From assembly GCF_000611645.1 (NCBI RefSeq), contig NW_014013398.1:18516-35204 (forward strand): a stretch of 16,689 nucleotides of DNA. The letters run 5' to 3'. Source of the stretch: Monoraphidium neglectum. Taxonomy: Eukaryota > Chlorophyta > Chlorophyceae > Sphaeropleales > Selenastraceae. The first letter of the stretch is position 1. The number at the start of each line of letters is the position of its first letter. The notes under the pieces were generated by a model. The model ran no database searches. It saw only the letters and a list, made by a program, of their open reading frames with translations, and had not been told where the DNA came from. Of the stretch, positions 1-8,873 are shown in pieces. A program made the position numbers and the translations under genes.

Positions 1-115
1 CCCCGCCGCTGCTGCCGTTGCTGCTGCTGCCGCTGCTGTCGCGGCTGCTGCCACCCCTGCCGCTGCTGCCGCCCAGCTGCTGCCGTTGCCTTGCTGCTGC
101 TATGGCTCAGCCGCT
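1..115. repeat. Interrupted CTG/CCG trinucleotide-rich stretch downstream of bS16
   Basis: The first ~105 bases are an imperfect run of CTG, CCG and TTG triplets (CAG/CGG on the other strand). The stretch begins directly after the bS16 stop codon, so it is probably the 3' UTR of that minus-strand gene. Read in some frames it gives poly-Leu or poly-Ala, so the short open frames here are composition artefacts. The window edge cuts it, and it could instead overlap an exon of a gene to the left. Confidence 0.6.
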
Positions 116-1102
116 TCACTTCTTCTTCTCCGCAACCTCCGGCTTTGGGAACGCCGGCGGCCGAGGCGGCGGGGGGATGAGTCCGGCCTTACTGAGCAAG
201 AAGGTGACGCGGTCAGAGGGGTGGGCGCCATTGCCCATCCAATACCTTGAGAGCAAGAGGACAGGGGGGGGGGGGAGTAGGGGTTAGGTGGGTGGGGCTC
301 GTCCAGGGTGGAGCACAGGGATATTGTGGATGCACAGGTCTCACACCAGAACAGCCCGAGGCTGGGCTGACCGTTTCAAGGGCTTGATATCACAATAATT
401 GTCACTGCGCCTGCACTGGTCGGTCGTCGATCTGTTCTGAAACAGGTGAGGCACGACGCCGCGTCGCGCAGGGCGGCAGGTCGCGCAGCTGCGAACCCCC
501 CAGCCGCGGCCGCCGCCACGCACGCACGCGACCCGGCGCGGCTGTGCGGGGCCTGCGCTGGCTCACTTGATGCGGTCAAAATTAAGGCCGAGGTGCTTGT
601 TGCCGTCGGGCGCTGGAGGGGGACCGCAAGGGCAGGAGGGAAGGAGCGGCCGTTGCTCCCTGCCATCGTCATTGTTCCATGCCCGCCAACTGCCAATTGG
701 GGAACTCCCTAGCGGAGAAATTTGGCCTGGTAGGCACGGACAGGCGGTTTCCCAAGCGAGCGGCCGCGTGTTTGCATGCGCCGCCAGTTTCAGTGAGCTT
801 ATTCATGAGCCTCACCTGGGTGGGGGTCGTACCACCCGACTTGCTCCAGGGGCCGCCCGTCTCGCTTTGACCTTGCCTCCGCCACCACAATCCGATAGAA
901 TGGCAAGTTCTGCAGCGCCGGGAGTGGCGGCAAGAAGAGGGAAGGGGCCGCCAAGTACGGGTGTGATGCAGCACACATGCTTTCGCGCGGCGGCGGCGCA
1001 TACAGCTGTTCTCCCCATTGAGCGACTTTGTGCGAGCGATGCTGCCATTGCCACCAGGCGCACCCGGCGACCGAAGCGTGCTAAACGTATTCTGAGCACC
1101 AT
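116..1102 (-). CDS. rps16: Organellar 30S ribosomal protein bS16 (102 aa, 4 exons)
   Basis: Exons on the minus strand are 1064-1102, 816-909, 567-612 and 116-245. They total 309 nt and join in phase (0, 1, 2) to 102 residues. The protein begins [13 protein letters not shown] (1-13), continues [20 protein letters not shown] and VGWYDPHP, then [16 protein letters not shown] (47-62), and ends with a Pro-rich stretch and EKKK. This is the full bS16 fold, colinear with plant nuclear RPS16 as I remember it, including the RFG, RSxRDG and FDRIKYW blocks. bS16 binds 16S rRNA and helps small-subunit assembly. There is no N-terminal presequence: the start aligns with the bacterial start, as in plant RPS16, which is reported to enter mitochondria and plastids without a cleaved peptide. 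Introns are 154, 203 and 321 bp, with donors GTGCGC, GTGAGG and GTGAGC. Which organelle is served is inference. Confidence 0.95.
264..275. repeat. G12 homopolymer in bS16 intron 3
   Basis: Twelve consecutive G on the plus strand read as C12 in the sense of the bS16 gene. The tract lies about 17 nt upstream of the last-exon acceptor (AG at 246-247), so it probably serves as part of the polypyrimidine tract. It is followed on the plus strand by further G runs (GGGG, GGTGGG, GGGG) to about 297, which could form a G-quadruplex. Homopolymers this long are also prone to sequencing length errors. Confidence 0.7.
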
Positions 1103-2211
1103 GGTCGTCCTCTAGAGCCTGGCCCGGACCCGGCACGAGTTGATCTGAGCTGGAGACAGCTGTGACAGCTGTGAAGTACAGCGCTTTTTAGACTGTCACT
1201 AGCGCGTCCCCTGCTAAAAGCTTGATTCACGACAGTACTAGCAGAGCGATCTGATGGAACTGTGCCATATCATGACAAGGAAGCCAAAGGTTGCGTTCAG
1301 AGGATAGTGAAACCAAGCACACGATAACGTAGGTGTCAATGGCGGGGCAGGGCTCAGTCCAGCACTTCCTGGACCGTTGACCGCTCGGCTTGCAGCCTCA
1401 CCAGTTTCCTTGTTGCGCTGAGGTGACGCCCGCCGCGTAGCTTTTGGTGGCGCATACGCAAGATTTAGCTGTTACTCTCGTTGGCTGTGCATGATGCACA
1501 CCTGGGAGCATTGGCTGGGCGTTTGCAGCCAATCATGTGCTGATCTGACACCGCAGGCGGTGCTGGACAAGGTAGCTCTACTGGCCTCAATAGATTTTTG
1601 GGCTTTTTTTAATGGGGCCTGTTATACAGTCTGGGCATCAGAGGCCAGAGTCTGCCTGATTCCCCACCATCCCCCGCAGTACGGTACAGTGTGCACCTGT
1701 ATCCCCTTCACCTCCAGACCTGCCAACGACACAGACAGCAAATTGAAGGACTTGATTAATTCCGGCCTTCTTGGGGCTTTTCACCCGACGCACACCGCGA
1801 AGACTGTACAAGCTCATACTACGGTACGTAAACTCCAAAGGATTGTTTGGAAGCGACGAAATAGTTCATTCGAGACATGAGCAGTTGACAGAAAGCCCTT
1901 CCAGCATGTCGGTGCCGTGGGATGCGCAGCGGAGCGTTATCGTAAGCTTACAAAGCCGAGGCGGGGTGTCAGGCATGTGAAAAAGCCAAGTTGTGCATAG
2001 ACCATAGCATCAGCAAGACTGGTGTGAACAAGTGCTGTAGTAAGGTCCATCACAAATCATGAAACCATGAAACCGCTGCCTGTTGAGACTCGTTTGTTTC
2101 GCTTTCCACGCGGGTCGAGCCACGAAAGATATACCGTACAAATATCTCATTGAAACGTATCTAGCCTACCTTCGACCTTCCTCGAGAGCGATCACAGCAT
2201 CAACGACCAGG
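1103..2211. promoter_or_regulatory. Gene-free 1.1 kb spacer between divergent bS16 and the acylated-protein gene
   Basis: I found no exon with recognisable protein similarity here. The two flanking genes diverge, so both promoters and 5' UTRs should lie inside. The sequence is less GC-rich than the coding parts. Small structures seen are a direct repeat of the palindromic word GACAGCTGT at about 1155-1173 and the inverted repeat TGTGCATGATGCACA near 1486-1500. The longest open frame (1491-1880, plus) is rich in Cys, Thr and His, has no family resemblance, and I do not accept it as a gene. Confidence 0.5.
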
Positions 2212-2728
2212 ATGGGTGGTGAGTCCCACACCAACGAAGGCGGTTCGAAGTATGAAAGGGTCACTAAGAGCATGAAACCGCATACATGTAAGCTCGCGGC
2301 TGAAGGCACATCGCGCAGCGACATGCACCATTCGCTACTGCCTGCCCAACCCTGATTTCGCGCTGCCCGCTCCTGCCCGCGCAGCCTGCACTTCAAAGGT
2401 TGGCGCCACCGACGCCGCCGCCGCACCCGTCAAGGACCCCGTTCTGGCGGAGGTGCAGGCAGCTGGCGCCCTCGCCGCCAAGGTTGCCGCTGTCCTAGAT
2501 GCCGCCCCAAGCGCCAACGCTGAAGTCGAGGCCCATGCTGCTGCCGAGCCTGCCGCCGCTGTGGTTCCCGTGGAGACAGTTGGCGAGGTGGCTGAGACCG
2601 CCGTGCCTGCTGAGGCCCCCGCTGCTGAGGAGCCCGCTCCGGTCGTGGCAGCCCCTGCTGCCCAGGAGCCCGCTGCGGCCGAGCAGCCTGCAGAGGCACC
2701 CAAGGGGGAGGAGGGGGCGCAGGCGTGA
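2212..2728 (+). CDS. Predicted N-acylated, Ala/Pro/Glu-rich disordered protein (116 aa, 2 exons)
   Basis: Exon 1 is only ATG GGT G (2212-2218), followed by a strong GTGAGT donor. Exon 2 is 2385-2728 after ...CCGCGCAG. The split codon gives Ala, so the protein starts MGACTSKVG. This fits the N-myristoylation pattern (Gly2, Ser6, Lys7), with Cys4 as a possible palmitoylation site. The rest is low-complexity: a short Ala/Val/Leu helix-prone part (KDPVLAEVQAAG...), then repeated Ala-Pro-Glu-Val units ending EGAQA. Composition and layout recall MARCKS/BASP1-type membrane-tethered disordered proteins, but this is resemblance of style, not homology. A plasma-membrane or ciliary-membrane location is inference. 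The model rests on the convincing start motif, the correct phase and the open frame; the tiny first exon is the weak point. The antisense strand is also open because of Ala-rich composition. Confidence 0.65.
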
Positions 2729-3153
2729 AAACACATGAGACGGAGTTCCATGGATGGCACCTGGCCCCTCTGACTGTTTGCTGCAGGCCAGCATCCCTTG
2801 CATCAGAATGTCATGTCGATGATCTTGCACTGTTGCCGGTAGCCGCGGGACCCGACTGCGTTGCGGTCTGTGACGAACCACGAATCTCCCTCAAACCAGC
2901 TTCTGCCCCAAACACCGAATAATCGAGTCACCACTAGCATCTTCCGCCGCACACCAGCTTGGCGGCCAGTCAAGACTTGCAGCGATGTGATAATCGCACA
3001 CCACAAAAAGTGTCATTGGCACAGCGCATACAGCGCGTTCATCCCGTAATTGTGCGCTGATCCTGATGGCGACGTTGCCGCCACCTGGCATTGTTGACGC
3101 CTGTACTAATGCCCTGTGAACTGGGCTTCAGGAGATCGTGCAGGCGTGAGGCG

Positions 3154-3158
3154 TGTAA
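3154..3158 (+). terminator. Candidate TGTAA poly(A) signal for the plus-strand acylated-protein gene
   Basis: This is the first TGTAA after the stop at 2726-2728, implying a 3' UTR of about 430 nt plus the usual 10-20 nt to cleavage. TGTAA is the normal green-algal polyadenylation signal. A pentamer occurs often by chance, so the call relies on position only. Confidence 0.4.
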
Positions 3159-3393
3159 ACCTATGTCATTTGCGGCTGTGATTTGTTGCTCTTGGCACGG
3201 TCAGCTGCTGCACAGAGACCTGATGCACCGATCCCCGCGGCTGCCACGCCTGCCAGCCGAGCAGGTGCTTTTGCCCGGACTACCAGTCGGTATCCATCAG
3301 GGGCCCCCCGCGGCATTGAATAAGAAAGCTCTTGCTGCACCACGCACCCACCCCAGCATGCAGATCTGGAAGCTGGCAGAGTGAGCGTCAAAA

Positions 3394-3398
3394 TTACA
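3394..3398 (-). terminator. Candidate TGTAA poly(A) signal for the H3-variant gene
   Basis: TTACA on the plus strand is TGTAA in the sense of the minus-strand histone gene, and it is the first one after its stop at 3842-3844, about 445 nt downstream. A polyadenylated end would fit an intron-containing H3 variant rather than a stem-loop-terminated replication histone. I saw no histone 3' stem-loop next to the stop. Confidence 0.4.
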
Positions 3399-3841
3399 GA
3401 GACGATTGAAAGATAGGGGATACAGGGTAGGCAGGGGTGGGGCCAGATGTTTGAGCATACAGACTTGTGCAGCCGCCGAAAAGGCGACTAGATGAGTCGC
3501 GTCAGGGTCATAATGAGTATCAGTGTCCATGCAGTCGTGTAATGCGATCGCTCGCTCGCCACCCTTTCATATGCCACACCGATCCGCTCAAGGCAGCTCT
3601 GTGACGGTGCTGGGGCCCGTGGTGCCGGGAGGACCACCCTTCGCAGCCCAGGCAGCAGGGGCGCATACGGCCGAATGTGGTCAGGCTGGCACGTACCCAG
3701 AGGAAGCAGGGGGCCAGCGGCTGCCCTGCGCGATGCATGTGTCAGCCGCGTGTCTAATGTCCTCGCAGGCGCCACCACCCGCCCTCCGTGCGCCTGCGAG
3801 GAAGCCGCGCCTGCGTCGCAGCGCAACACCCAGGGTGCTAC

Positions 3842-5545
3842 TCAGAGCGGCCGCTCGCCCCTGATGCGGCGCGCCAGCTGGATGTCTTTGACGAACAAAG
3901 TGATGCGCCTGGCGTGGATGGCGCACAGCTGCGCGTCCTCCATCAGGCCAGTCTGCAGGGCGGCAAGCACGCGGGTGTGGGGCTCGGGAGCTGCTACTTC
4001 ACAATGCCAGCTGAAGGGTGCATTCGCCAAGGAGGGCGCGATCTGATAGCTCACAGGAGCTGTGCCAAGGCTGAGGCACCACGCCCTGCCCTCGTCTTGG
4101 CGTGCTGCATCACAGCTGCGATGTGGACCCCCTTGAGCCACTCCAGTGCTGCAGGACCCCCTCCTGCCACAACCCCACCCCACCACCCCGGCAAGCAAGG
4201 GCGGCCGTGGTCCGCAGGCTCACCAGGTACTGCTCAGCCGCCTCCTGAATCGCCTGCACCGCGGTCAGCTTGTAGCGCAGATCCTTCGAGTCGGCCACAT
4301 TCTGGGTGACCTCCTTCACCTGGCGTGGTCGGCGTCGGGGGGAGGGAGATAGCGATGCGGCTCGCCGTAGCCTGGATCCAGAGCCGTCAAGGGTTGACAA
4401 GCGGGCGGCTCGTTGAGGTCGGCCCGGGGGCGGAGCCGCGGCCTTGCCGGTGGTGACGCGCGTGCAGGGGCGGCCGCTGCGTGCGGGCGCTTCGAGCGGC
4501 CGGCCGCCTGGCAGCAGCCAGGGCCGGGCTGCAGCCACCAGGACGGGCCCGGCGCAGCTGCAAGGGGGCCTTGCCTGGGCCCGGCGGCGCTCCCACGCGC
4601 TGAAACACATCCATCATCCCCTTACGCCGGCAGGAATGTTCAGAGGGCTCACCAGGCGCATGAATGGGGCCTTGGGAATCAGCAGGTCGCCCGTCTTCTG
4701 GTACTTCTTGATCTCCTACAGGGCACAGCACGCACAGAGCGGTGCGCAGACGCACAACTTCAGCATGGGACGATGAGTGGCAGGCACAGCTTGCGCATTA
4801 GCATGGCGGCAGGCCAGGGAGGTCGGAGTGGGCGCGGCGCAGGGAGGCGGGGAGGCATGCATGGAGGCGCGGCGCCGCCGGCCCAGCAAACGCAGGCGAG
4901 CGCGGGTGCTGCTGCGGGCCTGGGCGCGATGCCCGGGCCTCGACCGCCCATGTGTGGGGATCTGTGCGCAGCGTGCGGTCCTGCCGCCCTCTGCCAAGGG
5001 TGCCGTCCAGGCCGCCCCGCGCCGCCGCCGCTCCCTGTGCCTCGACGCTTGCCTTGAGCGCCTTGGCGCCATGGCGCGCCGGCCGCTTGACGCGCGGCAC
5101 GGACTCCGGCACGCGCGGCGGCGCGGACTTCCGCGCCGCCTTCTTGATCGGCTTCTTGACGGCCACAGGTGTGATTGACTTCCTTGGGGCCAACTTCTTG
5201 GCTGGCAGGGTCGACTTGGCACCCAGCAGCTTGCTCTTCTTGCTGGTGGTCGTCGATTTGCGCGCAACTTGCTGCGGGCAAGCACAAGCCGGTGCGCGCG
5301 CGGCCGCGATGCAGATATCAACTCCGCGTTGGGCCGACCTCGCCAAGCGCTTGTGCAACTGAGGCATTGATTGGCGGTCCTAGCCGAGCGGAAGGCGCAG
5401 GCAGCGCTGCACCATGCGCTGCGCCAGGGACGCGCCAAAAGCGCCATGCGAGTGGGCACAACACATGCCGAGCTGTGCAGAAGTAACCCACGCCTATTCC
5501 AAAACAATCTTGATTGGAGTGCCGATGAAGCACCTTCCCGGGCAT
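3842..5545 (-). CDS. Divergent histone H3 variant, candidate centromeric H3 (CENH3), about 166 aa, 5 exons
   Basis: Minus-strand exons are 5534-5545 (MPGK, least certain), 5053-5271, 4653-4715, 4224-4319 and 3842-3952, all in phase 0. The tail keeps QVARKST (K9/S10 region) and KKAARKSAP (K27/S28 region) but is lengthened between them by about 25 Lys/Pro/Ser-rich residues. The stretch before the alpha-N helix is two residues shorter ([13 protein letters not shown] against VKKP...TVALR). The histone fold follows: [51 protein letters not shown], then [18 protein letters not shown] and [15 protein letters not shown]. Loop 1 between VTQ and DLR has six residues where canonical H3 has four, and Tyr114 replaces the canonical Phe. 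A longer loop 1 is a known CENH3 hallmark, and CENH3 marks centromeric nucleosomes. Against this, the tail motifs and C-terminus are canonical-like, so another replacement-type variant remains possible. An alternative start is the ATG at 5367, reading through without intron 1. Confidence 0.85.
5432..5439 (-). promoter_or_regulatory. E2F-type site TTTGGCGC in predicted intron 1 of the H3 variant
   Basis: On the minus strand this reads TTTGGCGC, a full match to the E2F/DP consensus TTTSSCGC. A CCAAT word (GCCAATCA) follows on the same strand at about 5366-5374. E2F drives S-phase genes in plants and algae, including histone and CENH3 genes. If the first exon is at 5534-5545 the site is intronic. 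If translation starts at 5367 it lies 65 bp upstream, in a promoter position. It is a single motif and could be chance in GC-rich DNA. Confidence 0.45.
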
Positions 5546-5869
5546 GCTGAGGCTTCATAACACCCCGGTGCGCTGTGGCTGGTCGCAGAGATCGCCCAAG
5601 GCAAGCCCCCACGTCCCACGTCCATCAAAATCACCTTTGTCCGCGCCATATTGGGCCTCCTGGCCCGCTACGGGCCGGGGTGACTACCTCGTGTTTCGAA
5701 TGCTGTGTTGTTCGCAGTATAATGTCTTGCTTGTTCTTAAAAACTTGTACGTACAGAGAGTAATGACGGTGCTTCGATTCCTTAAAGTATTGCCTGATTA
5801 TTGTTGTCGATCGTGTGATCTGATCATTGTCGACGGCTGTGGCAGCTGGCTACCCCCACATAGGCGACA
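5546..5869. promoter_or_regulatory. Bidirectional promoter region between the H3 variant and the MEKHLA gene
   Basis: The predicted start codons of two divergent genes are only 324 bp apart, so the segment should contain both promoters and 5' UTRs. The left part is GC-rich with a doubled CCCACGTC at about 5609-5623 and an ATTGG (CCAAT) box near 5650. The right part (about 5690-5835) is strikingly AT-richer than its neighbours and includes the A/T-rich words GTATAATG and CTTAAAAAC. No single TATA box can be assigned with confidence. Confidence 0.5.
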
Positions 5870-8034
5870 ATGCTCCTGCGCCAGGCACCCTCAGTAGCTT
5901 GCGGTAGCTCCCGGGCGGCTCGGCACCAATGGTCGCGCACGCCGGCGCTCGCCGTGCACGCAGCCAAGAAAGGCGGTAGCGGCGGTAAGGAGAAGAAGGG
6001 CGGCCAAAAAAAGGGCGGCGGCGCGCTGGCTGGACTTTTAAAGAAAAAGGCCGAGGGACAGGGGGCCGCATTGGAGGAGCTCGCCACCCCCGCACAGGTG
6101 CGGGTTCGGGGGGACACGGGCGGTTGCTTGGAGGACCACGCTCCATGCTCGCCCTCGCCGCAGGCGGCCGGCAGTGCCAGGCGTCACCACCTCACCCCAA
6201 CCAAGCGAGCCGGTCGGTCAGCAGCCCCCACAACCGGCCCGTGACTGCCCGCCTACCGTGCCTGCAGTACGCTGACCCCGAGATCAACCTGCTGCTGCTG
6301 TCCATCTGCCAAAGCTACTGGAAGGCCTACAAAGAGTGCGCATCCCTCATCAGACGCAGGAGCATGGGCCCCGAAACACTACGCGCATGCACCCCACGTC
6401 ACAGGCAGCTGCGGGGCCCGCACCGCGGCGGCGGTCGAGCTCGCACCCTGGCCTTGCGTGCATCGCCAGCCGGCCCCGCCCATCAACGCCCCCATCACTC
6501 CACCCCCAAACACCCCGCACTGCAACCAAACAGGTACCTCATAACCGTCGACCTTCAGCACCTAGCAGAAGCGATTTACAAGGCACCCTTTGTCTGCCTG
6601 GCCCACAACAGCTTCGAGGACGGCGTGGACGACCCCACCTTCGTGTACGCGAATCGCGCCGCGCTGCGGCTGTTTGACGCGACATGGGACGAGCTGGTGG
6701 GGGCGCCCTCGCGCATCAGCGGCGACGAGTCGGTGCAGGAGGTGCGGCGGGCCCGGCTGGGACCGCGCGCACAGCGCGCCGCTTTACAATGGACTGAGTA
6801 AGAGGTGGAGGCCGTCAAGTCGAATTTTTTTCTGCACGCTTGAGGAGGTCACGAGGGCCCGCCTGGACAGTTGTAGGCGCTATGTAGAGCGTCGCGGCGC
6901 GCAGCCGAGGAGCCGAAGGCAGCCGTGGCAGCGGCGCCCTGGCCGCGCCCTGGGACAAGGCTGCGCAAGGGACCAGCTGGGACGGCGGCTGGCTGGGCCC
7001 TTTCTAATTGCCTCCAGCAGCGTGCCCAGGCAGCCTGGGCAGAAAGGGGATTCCAATTGCACCTGACGCTCCTGGGCAGTGGTCCAGGCAATCAGCAGCG
7101 CCGCCCCGCCCCTTCCCGCACCCCTCGCCCCCGCAGGAGCGCAATACTCTGCTGCAGCAGGCCGCGGCCACCGGCGCCGTGGAGAACTGCGAGGGGTGGC
7201 GGCGCTCGCTCAAGGGGCGCCGGTTCAAGATCAAGGGGGGGCGGCTGTTCAACGTCTCCGAGATCACTGGGGACCTGTATGGTCAGGCCGTGGTCTTCTC
7301 GCAGTACGAGGAGGAGGTGAGGGCCTCAAGATTACCGGCCGCTCGATCTGGTGTGATCTGAGATCAACTCTCCACCTGGATGCTCATGTCCGGGCGACGC
7401 GTGCTGGCGTCGACCAGGTGCTGACGGGGACGGTGGTCGCATGAAAAAAATGCTGTTGCTAGCAATGCTTGTATCGATTTTCGACTGGCTTCTACGTGGC
7501 GGCCGCGTGCGTCCCTGCAGGATGGGTCACTGGTGACCGTCCAGGGTGACGCGCCGCCAGCTGTCGAGCTGCCGCCCACTGAAGAGGACCTGGCGGCTGC
7601 GGAGGCGGCGGTGACAGAGCAGGGCGCGGCGGTGCGGGCGCTGAAAGAAGAGCGGGGGCTGACAAACCAGGTGTGTGGGGCGTGACGGCGTGACAGCGGG
7701 CCTGCAGTCGTGTCGCAGGCCAGGGAGGCGGCCGTGGGCCGAGACGGTAAGGCTTGCAGCGACGATGCTGCTGTGCAGCGCGCCTCGCGCCGCGGCTGGT
7801 CGCAGTCATTCCATGCAGGGCGCTGAAGTGCATCCTGCAGTCGCCCGGGAAATGCAGCTGTCCGCCCGTCACTCCACCTGACCGCTCGCCCCGCCCCACA
7901 AATTGCAGGACCCCGAGGTGGTCGCAGCCGTGGCGGAGCTCAAGGCGCGGAAGGAGGCGCAGGCGGCGCTGCAGCGGCGGTGGGAGGACATGGTGGGCAG
8001 CACCATAGAGAGCCTCGAGGAGGACGACGAGTGA
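5870..8034 (+). CDS. Putative plastid MEKHLA-domain protein with C-terminal WHEP-like domain (319 aa, 6 exons)
   Basis: Exons are 5870-6097, 6268-6335, 6534-6741, 7137-7316, 7521-7670 and 7909-8034. They total 960 nt, and every junction is in phase with GT-AG ends. Residues 1-31 are Ser/Arg/Ala-rich and end ALAVHA, like an algal plastid transit peptide with a VxA-type cleavage site. A Lys/Gly-rich linker follows (AKKGG...KKGGGALAGLLKKK, 32-60). Residues 77-226 form the MEKHLA domain: DPEINLLLLSICQSYW, HLAEAIYKAPFVCLAHNS, FVYANRAALRLFDATWDEL, GAPSRIS, GRRFKIKGGRLFNVSEITG and YGQAVVFSQ. This matches the cyanobacterial single-domain type; the same domain ends plant HD-ZIP III factors. Residues 252-302 (VTEQGAAVRALKEERG, then VVAAVAELKARKEA) match the WHEP helix-turn-helix of eukaryotic aminoacyl-tRNA synthetases. 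The protein ends in an acidic ESLEEDDE. Its function is unknown; the PAS-like MEKHLA fold suggests ligand sensing and WHEP suggests RNA or protein binding, both inference. Confidence 0.93.
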
Positions 8035-8873
8035 CGAACTGCCTGGCCGGCTCTGCCGGAGGTGCTGACGGGGCCTGGTGCCTCACATTACTGTCGGCCT
8101 GGCCGGCTGGCGCTTCATGGCTGGCGGGCGTGCTGTCAGGGCCTGGGATCTCAAACCAGTATAATGAACGAGCGGCAACACTATTGGGCGCACGACAGGT
8201 TCTTGGTGTAGGGTTACAAATGTTTATCGGGTATGCGTCAGGAAGTCGAAAGACCCAAGGTTGTGTTTGCACAAAAGTGTTCAGGTGAGCACAAGTTCTG
8301 GGGAAAGAAGTGTGGAAAGCATTGAGGTGGGCGCGTGGTGCAGCAGGAGCCGCTCGTTCAGCATGCAAGAGGCGCGGATTGATTCCTAAACTGCTGTCCA
8401 CCCGTTTTGGCCATTGAAGGGCACGCGCAAGAGACACTCAAAGAGTTGCGTGTGCGCAACTCGTGTCGTGACCATTGACGCGGCAGTTTGTGGTGTGTGA
8501 TGGTGTGCCGGCAAAGCCCCAGTCAAGTGTGCTGTCGAAGGTACCCGACCGAACCCAAATGGAGCACGCACGCTGACCTGGCTGGCGCGCTCAAAACGTG
8601 AGGATGGCGCAAACACCCTTGTCAGCAATACAGAATGCGTTAAATCCCCTTTGAGGCCCTCGCGTGTCGCTGCGGGCCGGCGCCAAATGGCAGGGGCAGT
8701 TTGCAGCCCGCGCGGCGGCGCAGGGCAAGCCCTTGAGAGCCGCAAGAAAGAAACGCCACCGCTACTCTAGGAGTTTGAGAGGCACCAACACCATCTGCAG
8801 GCCCCACGCTGGACATTGCATGGCGGCCATGCCCGTGCCATGAAGCTTCAAGCTTCATCAAATTGCTGTCGGC
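8035..8873. other. Convergent 3' region between the MEKHLA gene and the GFY gene
   Basis: No exon was recognised. Both flanking genes end here, so the 0.84 kb is expected to be 3' UTR and spacer. The nearest TGTAA for the minus-strand GFY gene is TTACA at 8214-8218, about 655 nt past its stop, which would overlap the 3' part of the MEKHLA transcript. I found no TGTAA on the plus strand for the MEKHLA gene. The 14-mer TGTGCTGTCGAAGG at 8528-8541 recurs in the same orientation at 10286-10299, in the GFY 5' region. Confidence 0.45.
8840..8858. repeat. Perfect 9+1+9 inverted repeat just downstream of the GFY stop
   Basis: ATGAAGCTT, a central C, then AAGCTTCAT form a perfect palindrome 15 nt after the GFY stop codon, in its predicted 3' UTR. 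With a one-base centre it would need to open a few pairs to fold as RNA. It may equally be a duplicated AAGCTTCA word (two HindIII sites). Confidence 0.55.

Larger units (their letters stand above)
2729..3841. other. Convergent 3' region between the acylated-protein gene and the H3 variant
   Basis: No exon was recognised in these 1.1 kb. Both flanking genes point into the stretch, so it should hold two 3' UTRs. The first TGTAA after the plus-strand stop is at 3154-3158, and the first one for the minus-strand gene (TTACA on plus) is at 3394-3398. This leaves about 240 bp between the two predicted ends. Open frames on both strands (for example 3488-3829 minus and 3523-3864 plus) overlap each other, show no family features, and are treated as chance. 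Confidence 0.5.

Noticed and set aside
563..565. TGA directly after FDRIK on the minus strand, as if bS16 ended there
   Set aside because: The same bases form a GTGAGC donor. Splicing to 245 restores Lys and continues [13 protein letters not shown], as expected for bS16.
567..1115. 182-codon plus-strand open frame
   Set aside because: It is entirely antisense to the bS16 gene, whose exons have strong family similarity.
1491..1880. 129-codon plus-strand open frame in the first spacer
   Set aside because: No domain, no splice partners giving a sensible protein, and codon composition unlike the true exons.
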